Positions 62,376 to 64,000 of a DNA stretch of 64,000 nt are shown piece by piece. This stretch comes from an uncultured Chitinophagales bacterium (GTDB taxonomy: Bacteria > Bacteroidota > Bacteroidia > Chitinophagales > UBA2359), in contig CALBCY010000069.1 of NCBI GenBank assembly GCA_937927195.1, positions 16,965 through 80,964 on the forward strand, read 5' to 3'. The notes below the pieces were generated by a model, which worked only from the letters and a program-made list of their open reading frames with translations, did no database searches and had not been told where the DNA came from. Made by a program: the position numbers and the translations under genes. How positions within the stretch are numbered: position 1 is the first letter of the stretch; each line of letters starts with the position of its first letter.

Positions 62376-62774
62376 TTGTCCATTGCACTTGGACTATTCA
62401 TTGGTGTCGGTCCATTTTGGGGCTTGCAAATCATTTTGACACTTGGAATTGCACATTTAACCAAATTGAACAAAGCCATTGCAGTTGTTGCGGCAAATAT
62501 CAGCATTCCTCCTATGATTCCGCTTATCCTTTATGCCTCCTACAAGATTGGTTTTTTATTCATGGGTCTAGAACTAGACTTAAACCTTGAAGATGGATTA
62601 AGTCTTGATCAAGTTCATCAACAATTTCTTCAGTATGTAATTGGAAGTTTAAGCCTTGGAGTCATACTTGCCTCAATAGGAGGACCGGTTTCGCTCTTAT
62701 TACTGCGCTTATTCAGAAAACCATCCGACCAAATCGAAATCAATTCCGAAAACACAAAAAAAACAAGCTTGTGA
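62376..62774 (+). CDS. DUF2062 membrane domain, probably the C-terminal part of the GT2 gene
   Basis: The 132-residue frame begins at a TTG but DUF2062 coding sequence is visible farther upstream, from about 62307 (KQFYREYILSSSESNSKIAL), so no natural start is apparent. The domain has IALGLFIGVGPFWGLQIILT and two membrane segments (LSLGVILASIGGPVSLLLLR). DUF2062 normally follows a GT2 domain in one protein. Either a frameshift at the A run separates them or ribosomal slippage joins them. It overlaps acpS by four bases (GTGA). Confidence 0.8.
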   Translation: MSIALGLFIGVGPFWGLQIILTLGIAHLTKLNKAIAVVAANISIPPMIPLILYASYKIGFLFMGLELDLNLEDGLSLDQVHQQFLQYVIGSLSLGVILASIGGPVSLLLLRLFRKPSDQIEINSENTKKTSL

Positions 62775-63175
62775 TCAAAGGAGTCGGAATAGATATTATT
62801 GAAGTGGAAAGAGTCGCCCAAAAAGTTGAGCAGGAAGATCAGCATTTCAAAAACATGATTTTCACCAAGAATGAACAAAGCTATTGTGATCGTTCAGAAG
62901 GAGTTCCAGCTGAACATTATGCAGGCAAATATGCTGCCAAAGAGGCATTTTTCAAGGCAATCGGGACGGGTTGGAGAGGTAAAATAAAATGGACCGATGT
63001 CGAAATTTTGAATGATCAATTAGGCAAACCTGAAATTACTTTACACAATGTCGCCAAGGAATGGATGGAAGGGCAATGCCAAAGCAATTCCAATCAAGGG
63101 AACATAATAGTAAGCATTTCACACTTAAAAAGCATGGCAACTGCAGTGGTCATTATTGAAATAGAAACTTCTTGA
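62771..63175 (+). CDS. acpS: Holo-ACP synthase (AcpS)
   Basis: The 134-residue enzyme has the two AcpS metal-site residues, Asp8 in GVGIDIIEVERV and Glu58 in AGKYAAKEAFFKAIG, plus the GRGKPEI-like LGKPEITLHN and the closing VSISHLKSMATAVVI. It transfers phosphopantetheine from CoA to Ser39 and Ser41 of the two cluster ACPs. The start is a GTG at 62771 overlapping the DUF2062 stop. A dedicated AcpS is common in aryl polyene clusters, and it may serve only this pathway. Confidence 0.95.
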   Translation: MIKGVGIDIIEVERVAQKVEQEDQHFKNMIFTKNEQSYCDRSEGVPAEHYAGKYAAKEAFFKAIGTGWRGKIKWTDVEILNDQLGKPEITLHNVAKEWMEGQCQSNSNQGNIIVSISHLKSMATAVVIIEIETS

Positions 63176-63265
63176 CAACAAATAAATTTCATCAATTTTA
63201 AACGATCAAATACAGTAAGGATCAAATAAGAGATAAGAAATAACAAAGTCCCAAAACGAATACAA

Positions 63266-63910
63266 TTGAAAAAGATAATATACGCAATTATAAGCCTCAG
63301 CCTGATTTGTACAGCGAACATATTCGCCCAAAGCTCAGAAAACTACCGTCCAGTACAGAATCCTGAAAGCTTTCAAGAACAATTGGAACAAACCGCTGCT
63401 CAGACCAAAACTTTAGAAGCGACTTTTACGCAAACGCAAAGCCTCAGTTTCCTGGAAACAAGCATGGAATCAAAGGGGAATTTCTTTTACGATTCTGAAG
63501 AAAAGTTGCGTTGGGAATATACCGATCCTTTTGAATACGCAATTCTTTTCAAAGGAGAAACCCTGCACATTCTGGATGCAGGCGATGTGAATAAAATTGA
63601 ATTGGGAGGCAATGAAATGTTCCAATCGATCAGCAGCATTATGAAAGCCAGTATTCATGGTGACATATTTGGAATGGAAGACTTTGATGTGGAAGTCTTT
63701 GAAGGGTCTGAAAACTACAAGGCATCTTTAAAACCCTTAAATGAACAATACAAACAATACCTCGATCACATGGAGGTATTCATTGACGTAGAAACCTATC
63801 AAGTACAAAAAGTAATCCTATTCGAGTTATCTGGTGACAACACCCAAATAGAATTTACTAGCCGAAAAATCAATGAGCTCCTTCCAGAAGGCATTTTTGA
63901 AGTGAAATAA
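63266..63910 (+). CDS. LolA-like outer-membrane lipoprotein carrier
   Basis: The 214-residue protein has a signal peptide (KKIIYAIISLSLICTANIFA) and the LolA half-barrel pattern: LEATFTQTQSLSFLETSMES, GNFFYDSEEKLRWEYTDPFE, YAILFKGETLHILD. It should carry a hydrophobic cargo across the periplasm, in this cluster most likely the aryl polyene lipid, together with the lipoprotein at 60528. The start is a TTG at 63266; no ATG stands before the signal peptide. It is the last complete gene in the window. Confidence 0.88.
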   Translation: MKKIIYAIISLSLICTANIFAQSSENYRPVQNPESFQEQLEQTAAQTKTLEATFTQTQSLSFLETSMESKGNFFYDSEEKLRWEYTDPFEYAILFKGETLHILDAGDVNKIELGGNEMFQSISSIMKASIHGDIFGMEDFDVEVFEGSENYKASLKPLNEQYKQYLDHMEVFIDVETYQVQKVILFELSGDNTQIEFTSRKINELLPEGIFEVK

Positions 63911-63967
63911 ACCTTCTCTGGTCGTTCTTTCCGATTTTAAACCCAATTTCATTTATCTCGATACAAC

Positions 63968-64000
63968 AAACAGCGCTTTCTTTTGGTCTCCAAACAGCGC
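63968..64000 (+). repeat. Second copy of the TTTTGGTCTCC repeat, cut by window edge
   Basis: AAACAGCGCTTTC followed by TTTTGGTCTCC begins at 63968 and a new AAACAGCGC starts 24 bases later, so a tandem array continues past the edge. It shares CAAACAGC..TTT and TTTTGGTCTCCA with the array at 58660. Confidence 0.7.

Overview
The window is AT-rich DNA of the phylum Bacteroidota. The evidence is two secreted proteins with C-terminal sorting domains of the type IX secretion kind, a DUF5686/carboxypeptidase-regulatory outer-membrane protein, a LytS/LytTR two-component pair, and a flexirubin (aryl polyene) pigment cluster. A member of the Saprospiria/Chitinophagia/Flavobacteriia part of the phylum is likely; I cannot name a genus. 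I saw no rRNA, tRNA, CRISPR array or insertion sequence.

Layout. 1-4.7 kb, minus strand: a cut-off GNAT acetyltransferase, an FG-GAP/UnbV (CRTAC1-like) protein and a GEVED/PKD protein, with a clear intrinsic terminator. 4.8-9.3 kb, plus strand: a C45-type Ntn acyltransferase, a phenylacetate-CoA-ligase-like enzyme and a flavin-dependent halogenase-like enzyme. These look like an outlying piece of the flexirubin pathway. 9.3-9.8 kb: a spacer with an unusual structured element. 9.8-12.4 kb: a TPR sensor kinase and its LytTR regulator.

12.5-43.3 kb is a long plus-strand array of tightly packed small and mid-size genes. It starts with an envelope-stress-like set: zinc-ribbon proteins, a trypsin-like protease fused to a zinc ribbon, and an SPFH-SHOCT protein. 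It continues with SUKH (SMI1/KNR4), SUFU, DUF2004, DUF4240, DUF6891-like, MORN/YwqK-like and pentapeptide proteins, many of them families known as toxin-immunity proteins. Four proteins carry WGR domains, one of them fused to an ATP-dependent DNA ligase. Three carry a bactofilin-like beta-helix stretch. Decayed copies and gene stubs are scattered through it. I read this as a heterogeneous polyimmunity-type locus with an unusual WGR theme; it is the best candidate for an undescribed system.

43.6-47.1 kb holds a DUF5686 outer-membrane protein, an intergenic repeat cluster and a small secreted protein. 47.7-63.9 kb is the main flexirubin cluster: aromatic amino acid ammonia-lyase, ketoreductase, three intact ketosynthases, a chain-length-factor-like pseudo-ketosynthase, a truncated ketosynthase-like protein, two acyl carrier proteins, an LpxL-type acyltransferase, two complementary hotdog dehydratases, a thioesterase, a polysaccharide deacetylase, a lipoprotein, a GT2 glycosyltransferase next to a DUF2062 protein (probably one gene split at a run of nine A), AcpS, and a LolA-like carrier. 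The expected pathway is tyrosine to 4-coumarate, then activation on an ACP, iterative extension and dehydration to an aryl polyene, possible chlorination, and export or attachment at the outer membrane. The dialkylresorcinol genes (DarA/DarB type) and the MMPL exporter are not in this window. Palindromic repeats lie inside this cluster and at the window's right edge.
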